Below are positions 24,087-32,834 of a stretch of 64,000 nucleotides of DNA, one piece after another. Every line of letters begins with the position of its first letter. Position 1 is the stretch's first letter. Source of the stretch: Desulfurococcus mucosus DSM 2162 (GTDB lineage: Archaea; Thermoproteota; Thermoprotei_A; Sulfolobales; Desulfurococcaceae). The stretch is taken from positions 1,178,001 through 1,242,000 of the forward strand of contig NC_014961.1 in the NCBI RefSeq assembly GCF_000186365.1, read 5' to 3'. The translations under genes and the position numbers were made by a program. The notes under the pieces are model-generated. The model searched no databases. It had not been told where the DNA came from and saw nothing but the letters and a program-made list of their open reading frames with translations.

Positions 24087-25054
24087 AGCCGGTTTACAAG
24101 TATATAGATGTCTTCTCGGGGGCCGGCGGCTTCTCACTAGGCTTCCATCTATCAGGTAGATTCAAGTCCCTGCTCGCGGTGGACAGCTTTAAGCCGGCTG
24201 CCGAGACATATAAAGCGAACTTCCCGCACACCCTGGTGGTTAACGAGGATGTGAAAGACCTCACCGGTGAAATCCTCACGGGGCTCGTGAAGCCGGATGA
24301 AGTCGACGTGGTCATAGGTAGCCCGCCCTGCGAGCCCTTCACGGGAGCCAACCCTAGACGCGAGAAAAACCCATTGGACCGCTTATACAGTGACCCCATG
24401 GGGCAGTTAACACTGCACTTCATAAGGATCATAGGGCATTATCGCCCGAGAGTATTCGTCATGGAGAACGTGCCGGCGATAACCGAGGACGGGCTGCGCG
24501 ACGCCCTGCTACGCGAGTTCAGGCGTGTCGGCTACGGTGAGGTCTACTTCAACATACTGCTCGCCGAAGACTACGGGACCCCTAGCCATAGGAAGAGAGT
24601 CTTCATCTCGAACATCCGTATAGAGCCTGAGAAAACAGGGAGAAGGGTTGTATGGGATGCCCTACGCGACCTACCTCCACCTGGCCGGGGCCTGCCGAAC
24701 CATGAGAGGCCCCCGGATCCCTCGTGGAGGAAGCTTAAGAGGATGCATAGGTTGAGGTGGGGTGATGCAATGATACATTATCAGGGAGCTGAGAAAACCC
24801 TTCCAAACATGGTGAGGCTTAACCCTAACAGTATCGCACCCACGGTGCTCGGCTCCTCGAGGTTCATCCACCCCTTCGAGGATAGATTGCTCACCGTGAG
24901 AGAGCAGGCTAGGCTAATGGGTTTCACCGACACATTCATCTTTATAGGTGGAAGGGAGGAACAATACAACATGGTGGGTGAAGCCGTACCAGCCCCGCTG
25001 GCTAAGGCCATTGCGGGGCACCTTGCAAGAGCACTGGATGAAGGGGTGGTGTAA
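24083..25054 (+). CDS. dcm: DNA (cytosine-5) methyltransferase
   Basis: A 323-residue C5-cytosine methyltransferase. Motifs are in canonical order: I FSGAGGFSLGFHLSG, IV GSPPCEPFTGANP with the catalytic cysteine, VI MENVPAI, VIII SHRKRVFISN, and the C-terminal IX/X block YNMVGEAVPAPLAKAI. The variable target-recognition region is short, and no restriction endonuclease is visible next to it, so it appears orphan. It is translationally coupled to tfe (GTGA overlap) and followed by a gene overlapping by one base. Confidence 0.9.
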   Translation: MKPVYKYIDVFSGAGGFSLGFHLSGRFKSLLAVDSFKPAAETYKANFPHTLVVNEDVKDLTGEILTGLVKPDEVDVVIGSPPCEPFTGANPRREKNPLDRLYSDPMGQLTLHFIRIIGHYRPRVFVMENVPAITEDGLRDALLREFRRVGYGEVYFNILLAEDYGTPSHRKRVFISNIRIEPEKTGRRVVWDALRDLPPPGRGLPNHERPPDPSWRKLKRMHRLRWGDAMIHYQGAEKTLPNMVRLNPNSIAPTVLGSSRFIHPFEDRLLTVREQARLMGFTDTFIFIGGREEQYNMVGEAVPAPLAKAIAGHLARALDEGVV

Positions 25055-25500
25055 TGTATATAGCGTTGTACTCGCCGTCAAGTATTCAGAAGCTCATGGA
25101 CTTCGTTAAGACAGTCTACGTGTTAGACGGCCTCGTGCCTGTTGTGATAAAACCAATCGGTGCAGCCGCGCAGATCGGGGTGCCCGAGGCACATAAGGTG
25201 GCGATCAAGCAGGGCAAGCCGCTCATAGTGCTACCCGAGGTAAGCGATCTCCGCAGTGTACTAGGGTGTGAACGAGTATTCTACATTGATGAGTCGGGTG
25301 TGGAGGCACAGCTCCCGGAGATCGTTAACACAGGTGGCAGGGTGGCGATACTCCTGGGCTCCGGCGACCAGGAGCCGAGCAGGAGGGAGGTCGAGGGGCT
25401 TGAAGCAGTGTGGCCAAGCAACGTGCCAAGGGGGTTGCCGGTTACAGCCCTAACCGGTGTACTTGTCTACGAATTCTACCGGAGGACTGTGAAGCCCTAG
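25054..25500 (+). CDS. COG4080-like protein (SPOUT/RecB-annotated)
   Basis: A 148-residue protein resembling the small archaeal family variously annotated as SpoU-like methylase or RecB-like nuclease (COG4080). Visible hallmarks are the segment [38 protein letters not shown], and the C-terminal [15 protein letters not shown]. Neither the methylase nor nuclease activity is established. The first codon overlaps the methyltransferase stop (TAATG), so it is the third gene of the tfe operon. Confidence 0.6.
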   Translation: MYIALYSPSSIQKLMDFVKTVYVLDGLVPVVIKPIGAAAQIGVPEAHKVAIKQGKPLIVLPEVSDLRSVLGCERVFYIDESGVEAQLPEIVNTGGRVAILLGSGDQEPSRREVEGLEAVWPSNVPRGLPVTALTGVLVYEFYRRTVKP

Positions 25501-25594
25501 TAAAAAGCTTCAGCCTACTCCTGGATCGCTGCAACACCCTGCTCAATGGTTTAAATTGGTTTCATTAAGCAATAATGATGAAGGGTTTCAGGCT

Positions 25595-26812
25595 ATGAGT
25601 AGCGGGATGGATAACAGGGAGAAGCTTGAGAAGCTTGATGCAGTGGTGAACGAGGAGGACTACATAAGGTATCTTGAATCCAAGGTCAGGCTCCTTGAGG
25701 CTGAACGCGAGAAGCTTTTAACGAAGATAAACTACTATAGGAGCGAGCTTGAAAAAATGATCTCTCCCCCTCTCATAGAGGGCGTTGTGGAGTATGTTTT
25801 AAGCGATGGGAGGGCCGTGGTTAAAAGCTCCACGGGACCCAACCTAGTGGTGGCGTTAGCGGACAACATTGATAGAAGCCTAATCAAGCCCGGTGTTAGA
25901 GTGGCTTTAAACCAGCGTGGCTCAGTGATAGTTGAAGTACTTCCCTCACACGTCGACACATATGTTCAATCAATGGAGGTAGTGGAGAAGCCTGGGGTGA
26001 GATACGAGGATATAGGTGGGCTTGCAGAGCAGATAAGGGAGCTAAGGGAAGTCGTTGAGATGCCGTTGAAGAACCCCGAGCTATTCGAGGAGATAGGTAT
26101 CGAGCCCCCTAAGGGGGTCCTCCTATACGGCCCACCTGGATGCGGTAAAACACTGCTTGCGAAGGCTGTTGCAGCCGAGTCGAATGCAACATTCATAGCT
26201 ATAGTTGGCAGCGAGCTCGTTCAAAAATTCATCGGGGAGGGCGCCAGGATAGTCAGGGAGCTCTTCGAGCTGGCGAGGAGGAAGGCTCCCTCAATAGTCT
26301 TCATCGATGAAATAGACGCCATAGCAGCTAAGAGGATAGATATAGGTACCAGTGGTGAAAGAGAGGTTCAGAGAACCCTTATGCAGCTCCTAGCAGAGAT
26401 AGATGGGTTCAAACCCCTCGACAGGGTTAAAATAATAGCTGCAACGAACAGGATAGACATACTCGACCCCGCTATACTGAGGCCTGGGAGGTTCGACAGG
26501 ATAATAGAGGTCCCGTTGCCAGACCTCAACGGTAGACTAGAGATATTCAGGATACATACGCGTAGAATGAGGCTCGCAGGCGACGTGGACTTCATGGAGC
26601 TAGCCAGGTTAACCAACGGGTTCACCGGTGCAGAGATAAAAGCCGTGGTAACAGAAGCCGGATACAATGCGATCCGTGAAAACCGCAGGCAGGTCTCGAT
26701 GAGGGACTTCCTGAAAGCAGTGGAGAAGCTGCGGGAGAAGAAGAGGCTGCGTGGTGTGGAGGAATACGATAGAAGGGAACGGGACGGCACGCAGACACTG
26801 GTCTTCCAATAG
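25595..26812 (+). CDS. pan: Proteasome-activating nucleotidase PAN
   Basis: AAA+ unfoldase that feeds the 20S proteasome. N-terminal coiled coil ([20 protein letters not shown]), OB domain ([20 protein letters not shown]), and an AAA domain: Walker [16 protein letters not shown], Walker [14 protein letters not shown] with [20 protein letters not shown]. The last residues read LVFQ, so the HbYX gate-opening motif has Phe at the Tyr position. The ATG at 25595 gives 405 residues; the frame is open to a TTG at 25556, next to a TATA-like TTTAAAT (25549-25555). The cognate proteasome betas are at 41312 and 47849. Confidence 0.94.
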   Translation: MSSGMDNREKLEKLDAVVNEEDYIRYLESKVRLLEAEREKLLTKINYYRSELEKMISPPLIEGVVEYVLSDGRAVVKSSTGPNLVVALADNIDRSLIKPGVRVALNQRGSVIVEVLPSHVDTYVQSMEVVEKPGVRYEDIGGLAEQIRELREVVEMPLKNPELFEEIGIEPPKGVLLYGPPGCGKTLLAKAVAAESNATFIAIVGSELVQKFIGEGARIVRELFELARRKAPSIVFIDEIDAIAAKRIDIGTSGEREVQRTLMQLLAEIDGFKPLDRVKIIAATNRIDILDPAILRPGRFDRIIEVPLPDLNGRLEIFRIHTRRMRLAGDVDFMELARLTNGFTGAEIKAVVTEAGYNAIRENRRQVSMRDFLKAVEKLREKKRLRGVEEYDRRERDGTQTLVFQ

Positions 26813-26955
26813 CTGAGCCGCCTGAGACATCTACATGCATGTGTTTTCAAGGATTCCCATTTTCAGCCATGTGACGGTTCCCTTAGGAATTGTCTTCAAT
26901 CCGTGAAGCACCATGGCGGAGTACTCGTAGTTGCCAGCGGTGGAGGATCCCGTAG

Positions 26956-27029
26956 TGGGCCCGCGGGGATTCGAACCCCGGTCCACCCGGTTATGAGCCG
27001 GGCGCTCTACCAGGCTGAGCTACGGGCCC
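26956..27029 (-). tRNA. tRNA with CAT anticodon (Met or Ile2)
   Basis: Intronless cloverleaf on the minus strand: acceptor GGGCCCG/CGGGCCC, D arm GCTCAGCCTGGTAGAGC, anticodon stem CCCGG/CCGGG with loop CTCATAA, T arm GGGGTTCGAATCCCC, discriminator A. It is not the initiator type. Elongator Met and agmatidine-modified Ile2 cannot be separated with certainty from sequence alone. Confidence 0.9.
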
Positions 27030-27112
27030 CGTCTCTATTTATTGAGCTGGAAGGGGATTTAAATAATTTCACGAATCAATGTGTCAGGGACTCATTGAAG
27101 CTGTTCCCGGTT

Positions 27113-28120
27113 TCACCTAGAGTACTCCTGCCCCTTCAACGCGCAGATGTATTTGCAGGCTGCGTCAGCCGCTATAGCTCCGTCTGCAGCAGCCGTTATG
27201 ACCTGTTCAAACCTGTATTTGTAGGGTCCTCCGGCAGCGTCCCCGGCTACGAATATACCGGGTAGGTTCGTGCTTCTATCCAGGTTAACCACTGCTCTAC
27301 CGGTTTCATCCACGTTTAACCCTATCTTCTTGAAGAATTCTACGGGTGGCTGAAGCCCTATCTCTATGAAGAGCCCGTCTACCTTCAACACTTCCTCTCT
27401 CTGGGTCTGAGTATTGTATATTTTCACGGCTTCCAGGTGCTCGCTGCCCAGTAGTTCTTTAACCACGGTGTTCGTTAGGAGCGTTATCTTCGGGTTGCTA
27501 CGGGCGGCGTCAACGTATATCTTGAAGGCTCTGAACTCGTCTCTCCTATGTATGATGTACACGTGTGAGGCAAGCTTGGCTAGGTATAGTGCTGAAGTAA
27601 ACGCGGCGTTCCCACCTCCAACCACCGCGACCACCTTGTCCTTGAACAAGGGGCCGTCGCATGTGGCGCAGTAGGAGACGCCTCTCCCCACCAGTTCTTT
27701 CTCGCCGGGTACACCCAGCTTCCTCTTCTCGCTTCCAACAGCTATTATGACTGCGTAGCTGCAGAGCATGCCACCGCTTCTCAGTTCGACACACCACTTA
27801 TTATCCTCCGGCCTCCTCGATACGTTGACGACCTCATCGACTACCACTGGTACATTGTATTTTCGAACATGCTTGACGAACTTGTCGACGAGGTCGTTGC
27901 CGGGTATTTCAGGGATCCCTGGGTAGTCGTCGACGAGGGGTGCCTCTGTGACGGCGCCTCCCACCAGCTTTGTGACAACTATGGTTTTAAACCCGTATCT
28001 TGCACTGTAGAGTGCGGCGGTTAATCCAGCTGGCCCGCCTCCAACCACTATGACATCGTAGGTTTCACCACTCCTGTATGCCGCCCCGCTTAACCCGGTT
28101 ATCCTGAATTTGAAGCCCAT
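27113..28120 (-). CDS. trxB: Thioredoxin-disulfide reductase
   Basis: FAD-dependent reductase that reduces thioredoxin-like proteins with NAD(P)H. The 335-residue chain has the FAD site VIVVGGGPAGLTAALYSAR, the redox CATC in SYCATCDGPLF, a second dinucleotide fold VAVVGGGNAAFTSALYLA, and the C-terminal GIFVAGDAAGGPYKYRFEQV. ATG 28120 has GGTGA six bases upstream; an ATG at 28132 follows too closely after its GGAG. Several CxxC proteins here may be clients, but that is conjecture. Confidence 0.93.
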   Translation of the reverse strand: MGFKFRITGLSGAAYRSGETYDVIVVGGGPAGLTAALYSARYGFKTIVVTKLVGGAVTEAPLVDDYPGIPEIPGNDLVDKFVKHVRKYNVPVVVDEVVNVSRRPEDNKWCVELRSGGMLCSYAVIIAVGSEKRKLGVPGEKELVGRGVSYCATCDGPLFKDKVVAVVGGGNAAFTSALYLAKLASHVYIIHRRDEFRAFKIYVDAARSNPKITLLTNTVVKELLGSEHLEAVKIYNTQTQREEVLKVDGLFIEIGLQPPVEFFKKIGLNVDETGRAVVNLDRSTNLPGIFVAGDAAGGPYKYRFEQVITAAADGAIAADAACKYICALKGQEYSR

Positions 28121-28132
28121 AACCGTCACCAT

Positions 28133-28265
28133 CTCCCACTACTTGACACATGTCTTTTAAAGTTTTCAAGGATGCCTTGCCCGGCATCGGCTTGTAGTCC
28201 CACCCGGAGGCCTGCGGGTTAAGCCGGGTGCCCATTGTTTTAAGGGTGTTTCCCAGTATATTTTA
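28133..28265. other. Intergenic region with GC hairpin between trxB and the reductase
   Basis: Divergent gap. It contains a hairpin CACCCGG/CCGGGTG at 28201-28231 with a 16-base loop and TATA-like GTTTTAAGG at 28235-28243. No RNA gene could be assigned. Confidence 0.3.
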
Positions 28266-29228
28266 ATGGTGGATTCCATGGAGTACACTACGCTTGGCTG
28301 GACTGATGAGAAGATATCTAGGATAGGCCTCGGTACATGGCAGTATAGTGAGACATGGGGTTTAACAGAGTATGAGGCTGCGAAGAAGGTTATTGCCAAA
28401 GCAGTGGAGGTCGGCATGAACTTCATCGACACCGCGATGGTGTATGGCAGGGGGATGAGCGAGGAGTTCCTGGGCAGGTCGCTGAGGGAGCTCGGGGTAA
28501 AGAGGGATGAGGTATTCATAGCGACTAAGATACCCGGGGACTTCCTGAACCCTGATGACGTCTTTAAATCGGTTGAGCGGTCTTTGAAGAGGCTGGGAGT
28601 GAACACGGTGGACCTCCTTCAGTTGCACTGGCCTCCATGCTGGCATAACTATCCCACTGCATCCTATGCCCGCGCCCTTGAAAGACTCATACTCCACGGT
28701 AAGGTGAGGTATATCGGTGTAAGCAACTACCCTATAGCATTGATAGAGGAGCTCAGGGAGGCATTCTCCTTCACGGATATCGTGAGCATGCAGTACAGGT
28801 TTAACCTCGCTGAGAGGTGGGCTGAGGAGGAGTTGATACCCTACGCGGAGGCAAACGACTTCACCTTCATACCATGGAGCCCTCTCGCCAAGGGTGCATT
28901 GACAGGTAAGTACACGTTGGAGAACATAGGCGGCTTCAAGGATCTAAGGAGTAATGAACCAGTGTTCCACCCCTCTAACTTCGAGAAGCTGACACCGTTG
29001 ATCAACACGCTGAAAGAGGTGGCATCCAAGTACGGTAGAACGCCTTCACAGGTAGCGTTAAACTGGCTGATAAAATACAGCCCAGTAGTAGTCCCAATAC
29101 CCGGTGCGAAAACCCCTGAGCAAGTCGTAGAGAATGCGGGCGCGGTTGGATGGGAGCTGAGCTTCGAGGACTGGATGAGGCTGTACGAGGTTGCAAAGGG
29201 AGTAAGGATAACCTATGTGACATGGTAG
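28266..29228 (+). CDS. Aldo/keto reductase
   Basis: NAD(P)H-dependent oxidoreductase of 320 residues with the TIM-barrel AKR signature: catalytic Asp-Tyr in NFIDTAMVYGRG, lysine in VFIATKIPGDF, histidine in LLQLHWPPCW, and the cofactor-binding end YSPVVVPIPGAKTPEQV. Substrate is unknown; the LxLHWP form is common in archaeal AKRs. Start ATG 28266 is about 25 bases past a TATA-like element; ATG 28278, with GGTGG five bases before it, is an alternative and would give MEYTTLGWTDEKISRIGLG. Confidence 0.9.
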   Translation: MVDSMEYTTLGWTDEKISRIGLGTWQYSETWGLTEYEAAKKVIAKAVEVGMNFIDTAMVYGRGMSEEFLGRSLRELGVKRDEVFIATKIPGDFLNPDDVFKSVERSLKRLGVNTVDLLQLHWPPCWHNYPTASYARALERLILHGKVRYIGVSNYPIALIEELREAFSFTDIVSMQYRFNLAERWAEEELIPYAEANDFTFIPWSPLAKGALTGKYTLENIGGFKDLRSNEPVFHPSNFEKLTPLINTLKEVASKYGRTPSQVALNWLIKYSPVVVPIPGAKTPEQVVENAGAVGWELSFEDWMRLYEVAKGVRITYVTW

Positions 29229-29399
29229 GCCATCGTAGAACAGCTGTGGCCTCCCAGAACCGGGGAGGGTTGAAAACCTGTTTTTCCCAAGCCGTATTCC
29301 TCGTAGCCATTGCTACGGGACGGTGCCTGGAGCACTGGCACAGTATCCATAAATAAACCTTAACTAGGATAATGGCGATAGGGTAGGCAGGTAAGGGTG

Positions 29400-29891
29400 A
29401 TGGCTTTGTCCTGCTACTGCGAGGTCTGCGGACGGGAGGTTGGGAAAAACGAGTGCAGGAAGGTGGTTGTTGAAGGCAGCGTCCTCACCGTGTGCCCTCA
29501 GTGCTACGCCAGGCTTGTCGGGCAGGGTAAGGCTAGGCCGTTTGTGGAGGAGAAGAGGCAGCAGCCTGCTAGACAAGCACCCAGGCCGTTGAAGCCAAGG
29601 GTTAGGGAGGAGTTCGAGGTGGTTGAGGACTACGCTAAGAGGATCAGGGAGGCCAGGGAGAGGCTTGGCTGGACTCAGCAGGTTTTAGCGCAGAAGGTGA
29701 GGGAGAGTGAAAACATAATCAAGAGGATTGAGGCCGGGAAACTGAAGCCGGGCCTCGACCTTGCCAGGAGGCTTGAGAAGGTTCTAGGCGTGAAGCTCCT
29801 TGAGCCAGTGGTTGATGAAGGGGCTTCTGCAACCGGTGGGGGAAGCGATGATTTAACGATAGGTGACTTGATCAGGTTGAAACGCGAGTAG
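29400..29891 (+). CDS. mbf1: Multiprotein bridging factor 1 homologue (MBF1)
   Basis: A 163-residue regulator with an N-terminal zinc ribbon (CYCEVCGREV, VCPQCYARL), a basic linker and a Cro/C1-type helix-turn-helix (YAKRIREARERLGWTQQVLA, ENIIKRIEAGKLKPGLDLAR). Archaeal MBF1 associates with ribosomes and may modulate translation or transcription. The ATG at 29400 follows GGTAAGGGTG. It is followed within 16 bases by hflX and then trm56, forming a translation-related operon. Confidence 0.9.
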   Translation: MALSCYCEVCGREVGKNECRKVVVEGSVLTVCPQCYARLVGQGKARPFVEEKRQQPARQAPRPLKPRVREEFEVVEDYAKRIREARERLGWTQQVLAQKVRESENIIKRIEAGKLKPGLDLARRLEKVLGVKLLEPVVDEGASATGGGSDDLTIGDLIRLKRE

Positions 29892-29906
29892 AGGGCTCAG
29901 AGAGGG

Positions 29907-30962
29907 TTGAGGGTCGCTGTAGCCGTACCCAGGAGGTACTGGGGCTTCCTCGAGGAGGAGCTTGGACTTGTGAAGACCATCTATAGTGACATACAGTGTG
30001 TTGTGAAGGTGGGGAAGCCCTCGCCGGGGACATACTTGTCGAGTGAGAGGCTCAGGGAGCTCGGGGAATGCGGGTTCGAGAAGCTTGTTGTCATGGATAG
30101 GCTTAAACCGGTGCAGGTAGTTAACCTGGCGAGAGAGTTGAAGAGGGATGTCGTGGACAGGGTTATGTTGATACTCGAGATATTCGCTGAGCACGCTGGC
30201 TCCAAGGAGGCGAAGATGCAGATAGAGCTGGCCCGGCTGAAATACTATATTCCACTCGTGAGGGAGGCTGTGAGGTATGCTAAGATGGGTGAGCTACACG
30301 GCTTCCTCGGTGCCGGCAGGTATGGCTACGAGAAATATTATCTCATGCTTAAGAGGAAGGAGGCCAGGGTTCGAAGAGAGCTCGAGGAGCTGAGGAGGAT
30401 ACGTGGCGTCAGGAGGAAGCAGAGGATTGAATCAGGACTCCCCCACGTCGCGATCACAGGGTACACCTGTGCAGGTAAGACAAGCCTCTTCAACGCTTTA
30501 ACAGGGCTCGGTAAGCCCGTGGGACCCGAGCCCTTTACAACTCTTGCACCTAAATCCAGCAGGGTTGCCTACAGGGATGTATGCTTCATCCTCACAGACA
30601 CAGTGGGGTTTATCAGGGATCTTCCCCCGGAGATCATTGAGGCGTTTTACGCGACACTAGAGGAGATCAGTAGTGCAGATGTGCTTGTAAACGTTGTGGA
30701 CGCCTCCAAGCCTCTTGAAAGGATCCGGGTGGAGTTGGAGACTACGAGAGGGGTGTTCAGCAAGATAGGTGTCCACGGGAAACCAGTCATAGTCGCATTG
30801 AACAAAGTGGACTTGCTGGGTGACTACACTGCTAAGGTGAGGGATGTAGAGGGCCTCCTCGCGGGTAATGAGGAGTTGATACCGGTTTCATCAACTATGA
30901 GGTTTAATCTCGAGCTATTAATGGAGGCTCTTTATAGGGTTTTGAGGGGTGGGACTGCTTGA
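29907..30962 (+). CDS. hflX: HflX-type ribosome-associated GTPase
   Basis: A 351-residue GTPase that binds the large ribosomal subunit and can split stalled ribosomes. N-terminal HflX domain (LRELGECGFEKLVVMDRLKP), helical linker (YEKYYLMLKRKEARVRRELE), then a G domain with G1 ITGYTCAGKTSLFNALTG, G3 DTVGFIRDLP, G4 NKVD. Start is TTG after GAGAGG. The stop overlaps the next start (TTGA), typical of translational coupling. Confidence 0.9.
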   Translation: MRVAVAVPRRYWGFLEEELGLVKTIYSDIQCVVKVGKPSPGTYLSSERLRELGECGFEKLVVMDRLKPVQVVNLARELKRDVVDRVMLILEIFAEHAGSKEAKMQIELARLKYYIPLVREAVRYAKMGELHGFLGAGRYGYEKYYLMLKRKEARVRRELEELRRIRGVRRKQRIESGLPHVAITGYTCAGKTSLFNALTGLGKPVGPEPFTTLAPKSSRVAYRDVCFILTDTVGFIRDLPPEIIEAFYATLEEISSADVLVNVVDASKPLERIRVELETTRGVFSKIGVHGKPVIVALNKVDLLGDYTAKVRDVEGLLAGNEELIPVSSTMRFNLELLMEALYRVLRGGTA

Positions 30963-31501
30963 AGATATATGTGTTGAGATACGGGCATAGGCCTGGCAGG
31001 GATAAAAGGGTTACAACCCATGTTGCACTCGTGGCACGTGCCTTCGGGGCAGACGGGTTCATCCTTGGCGATGTTGCCGATGAATCAGTGAAGGAGTCGA
31101 TTGAGAAGGTATCGGAGATATGGGGTGGCAGGATCCACTTTGAGATGGGGGTTGACTCGCAGAAGTACTGTAGGGAGTGGAAGAGGAACGGCGGCTTAGT
31201 GGTTCATTTAACAATGTACGGCCTCCACGTTGACAGCGTGATCGACGAGGTGAGGAGGCTGGGTAGGGATATACTGGTGGTTGTGGGATCCAGGAAGGTG
31301 CCGGGGTTCTTCTACGAGGTGGCAGACTATAATGTAGCAATAGGTCATCAACCCCACTCAGAGGTAGCCGCCTTAGCGGTCTTCCTCGACAGACTGTTCA
31401 CTGGGAGAGAACTCTACCTGAGGTTCCCTGATGCAAAGGTTGAAATAGTGCCGTCTCCCCGTGGCAAGAAGGTTAGGAGGCTTGGAGCCGGCGTGGAGTG
31501 A
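30959..31501 (+). CDS. trm56: tRNA (cytidine-56) 2'-O-methyltransferase aTrm56
   Basis: A SPOUT methyltransferase that methylates the ribose of C56 in the T loop of archaeal tRNAs. The 180-residue sequence opens with the family hallmark LRYGHRPGRDKRVTTHVALV, followed by GGLVVHLTMYG and the knotted C-terminal segment ILVVVGSRKVPGFFYEVADY and NVAIGHQPHSEVAALAVFLD. Start TTG overlaps hflX by four bases. Confidence 0.93.
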   Translation: MKIYVLRYGHRPGRDKRVTTHVALVARAFGADGFILGDVADESVKESIEKVSEIWGGRIHFEMGVDSQKYCREWKRNGGLVVHLTMYGLHVDSVIDEVRRLGRDILVVVGSRKVPGFFYEVADYNVAIGHQPHSEVAALAVFLDRLFTGRELYLRFPDAKVEIVPSPRGKKVRRLGAGVE

Positions 31502-31515
31502 TCCTTGTTCATGGG

Positions 31516-32466
31516 CTACCGGGTTCCACCCTCTCTTTGAACTGGCGTCTTCTTCACCAGTAGTATGCATGCAGTGGTGCTCGCTGCCAGCGAGATTAAG
31601 GGTAGCAGGATCACGGGTAGCGTTGGAGGGTCGCCTTTCCTCTGGAATTCAACCTTATAGTAGGTTATGGTTGAGTTCTCTAGTTTCCCCTGTGAGAGCA
31701 CGTAGATTGTTAGGTTACTGTTCGCAGTGTAGAATGTCCAGGCGTATGTGATGGAGCCGCCGCCCGGGGATATTATTGTGGATAAAGGTATATCCTGTGC
31801 TCCCTGACTACTGTTGACCCTTACAAGTACAACCGGTATGTAGGGGTCCCTTAGCTCGATCGATATGTTTACTAGTGCTGCATCCCTGAATGAGTCCCTG
31901 AGGACGTAGGAGTAGTTGTAGGTCTGGTTCTCCAGCGTAATGTACTCTAGCTGTGAGAACTGCGCGTAGAGCCTCTTATCAACAGCGGTGTACCCGGTGG
32001 TGAACCCTGTGCCAATGTAGAGCAGGGAGGAGGCTGATACAAGGGCTACGAGCATAGCAATCACGGTTAGAGATAGTGCTAGCCGCAGGCCGCTCATCCT
32101 TCTCGAGATCACCCAGGCCGATGCCAGTACCACGGCTGTGTTAACGATGTTAACGGCTTCAACATATATGCTGGCGCCCTTCGCAACCACTACCGCGTAG
32201 CTGGATGGGGACGGAGCCAGTGTAAGCGTGGAAGGGGCACCTGTGGAGATAGTGATTGTTTCAGAACCCCTTGCTACATCTACGAGTGCCAGCCCCGTGC
32301 CCTGCTTGAAGTACAGGTGGATGCTCTGCGGGCTGTTTAAAGGCGTCACCCATGTGTAGGATGCTGATGAATCCTGCTGGTATATGTATACTGATGCAGC
32401 CATGGAGAACAAGGCTATTACAAGCCACGCCAGGACACCCATGCTCACCTTGATCTCAATACTCAT
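31516..32466 (-). CDS. Membrane protein of the surface-layer locus, unknown
   Basis: A 316-residue protein with four hydrophobic helices: about residues 10-25 (VLAWLVIALFSMAASVYIY), two in the middle (VNIVNTAVVLASAWVI; LSLTVIAMLVALVSASSLLY), and one near the C-terminus (PVILLPLISLAASTTACILL). Two extracytoplasmic loops rich in Ser, Thr and NxS/T sequons separate them. I do not recognise a family. It is encoded just downstream of the S-layer stalk gene in the same orientation, so it may help anchor or assemble the surface layer. ATG 32466 chosen; a start at 32481 is possible. Confidence 0.6.
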   Translation of the reverse strand: MSIEIKVSMGVLAWLVIALFSMAASVYIYQQDSSASYTWVTPLNSPQSIHLYFKQGTGLALVDVARGSETITISTGAPSTLTLAPSPSSYAVVVAKGASIYVEAVNIVNTAVVLASAWVISRRMSGLRLALSLTVIAMLVALVSASSLLYIGTGFTTGYTAVDKRLYAQFSQLEYITLENQTYNYSYVLRDSFRDAALVNISIELRDPYIPVVLVRVNSSQGAQDIPLSTIISPGGGSITYAWTFYTANSNLTIYVLSQGKLENSTITYYKVEFQRKGDPPTLPVILLPLISLAASTTACILLVKKTPVQREGGTR

Positions 32467-32834
32467 ATAGCACACCACCAACCTCTAAACTTATCAATGG
32501 ATCCGGAGCTGCATCCATTTTGATGAATACTTGGGAAGTCTTATATACCATGTACCCTACATTGCGGCGGAGCAGCGGGTGCTGAATAAGGGTACCATGC
32601 AGTGATGCATGAGCCTAGGTGGATCCATGTCGTTGTGCCCGGTGGCAATCCACGACCTCCGGAGTGCTTGCCTGTGGCTTTGGACGAGGCTGGAGCCCCC
32701 GGGTGTGAAGGAGCGTGAGGAGATGGGTGTCTAGGAGTGAACAGAGGTTAGAGATGGATGTGGGAGGAGGGTTCTCCCCGCTGCGTGGGGAGACAGTGTT
32801 AAGCGTGTTTAAAAAACGTGTTGGTTAAAAGGGG
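32467..32834. other. 368-base gap between S-layer gene and membrane protein gene
   Basis: The gap has a minus-strand TATA box GGTATATAAG (about 32539-32548) for the membrane protein, about 75 bases from its start. The rest (32560-32830) shows no gene, no C/D boxes and no repeats that I can support. Confidence 0.45.

Noticed and set aside
32560-32830. Possible small RNA in the gap before the S-layer gene
   Set aside because: No promoter in suitable position, no box motifs, no stable terminal helix seen.
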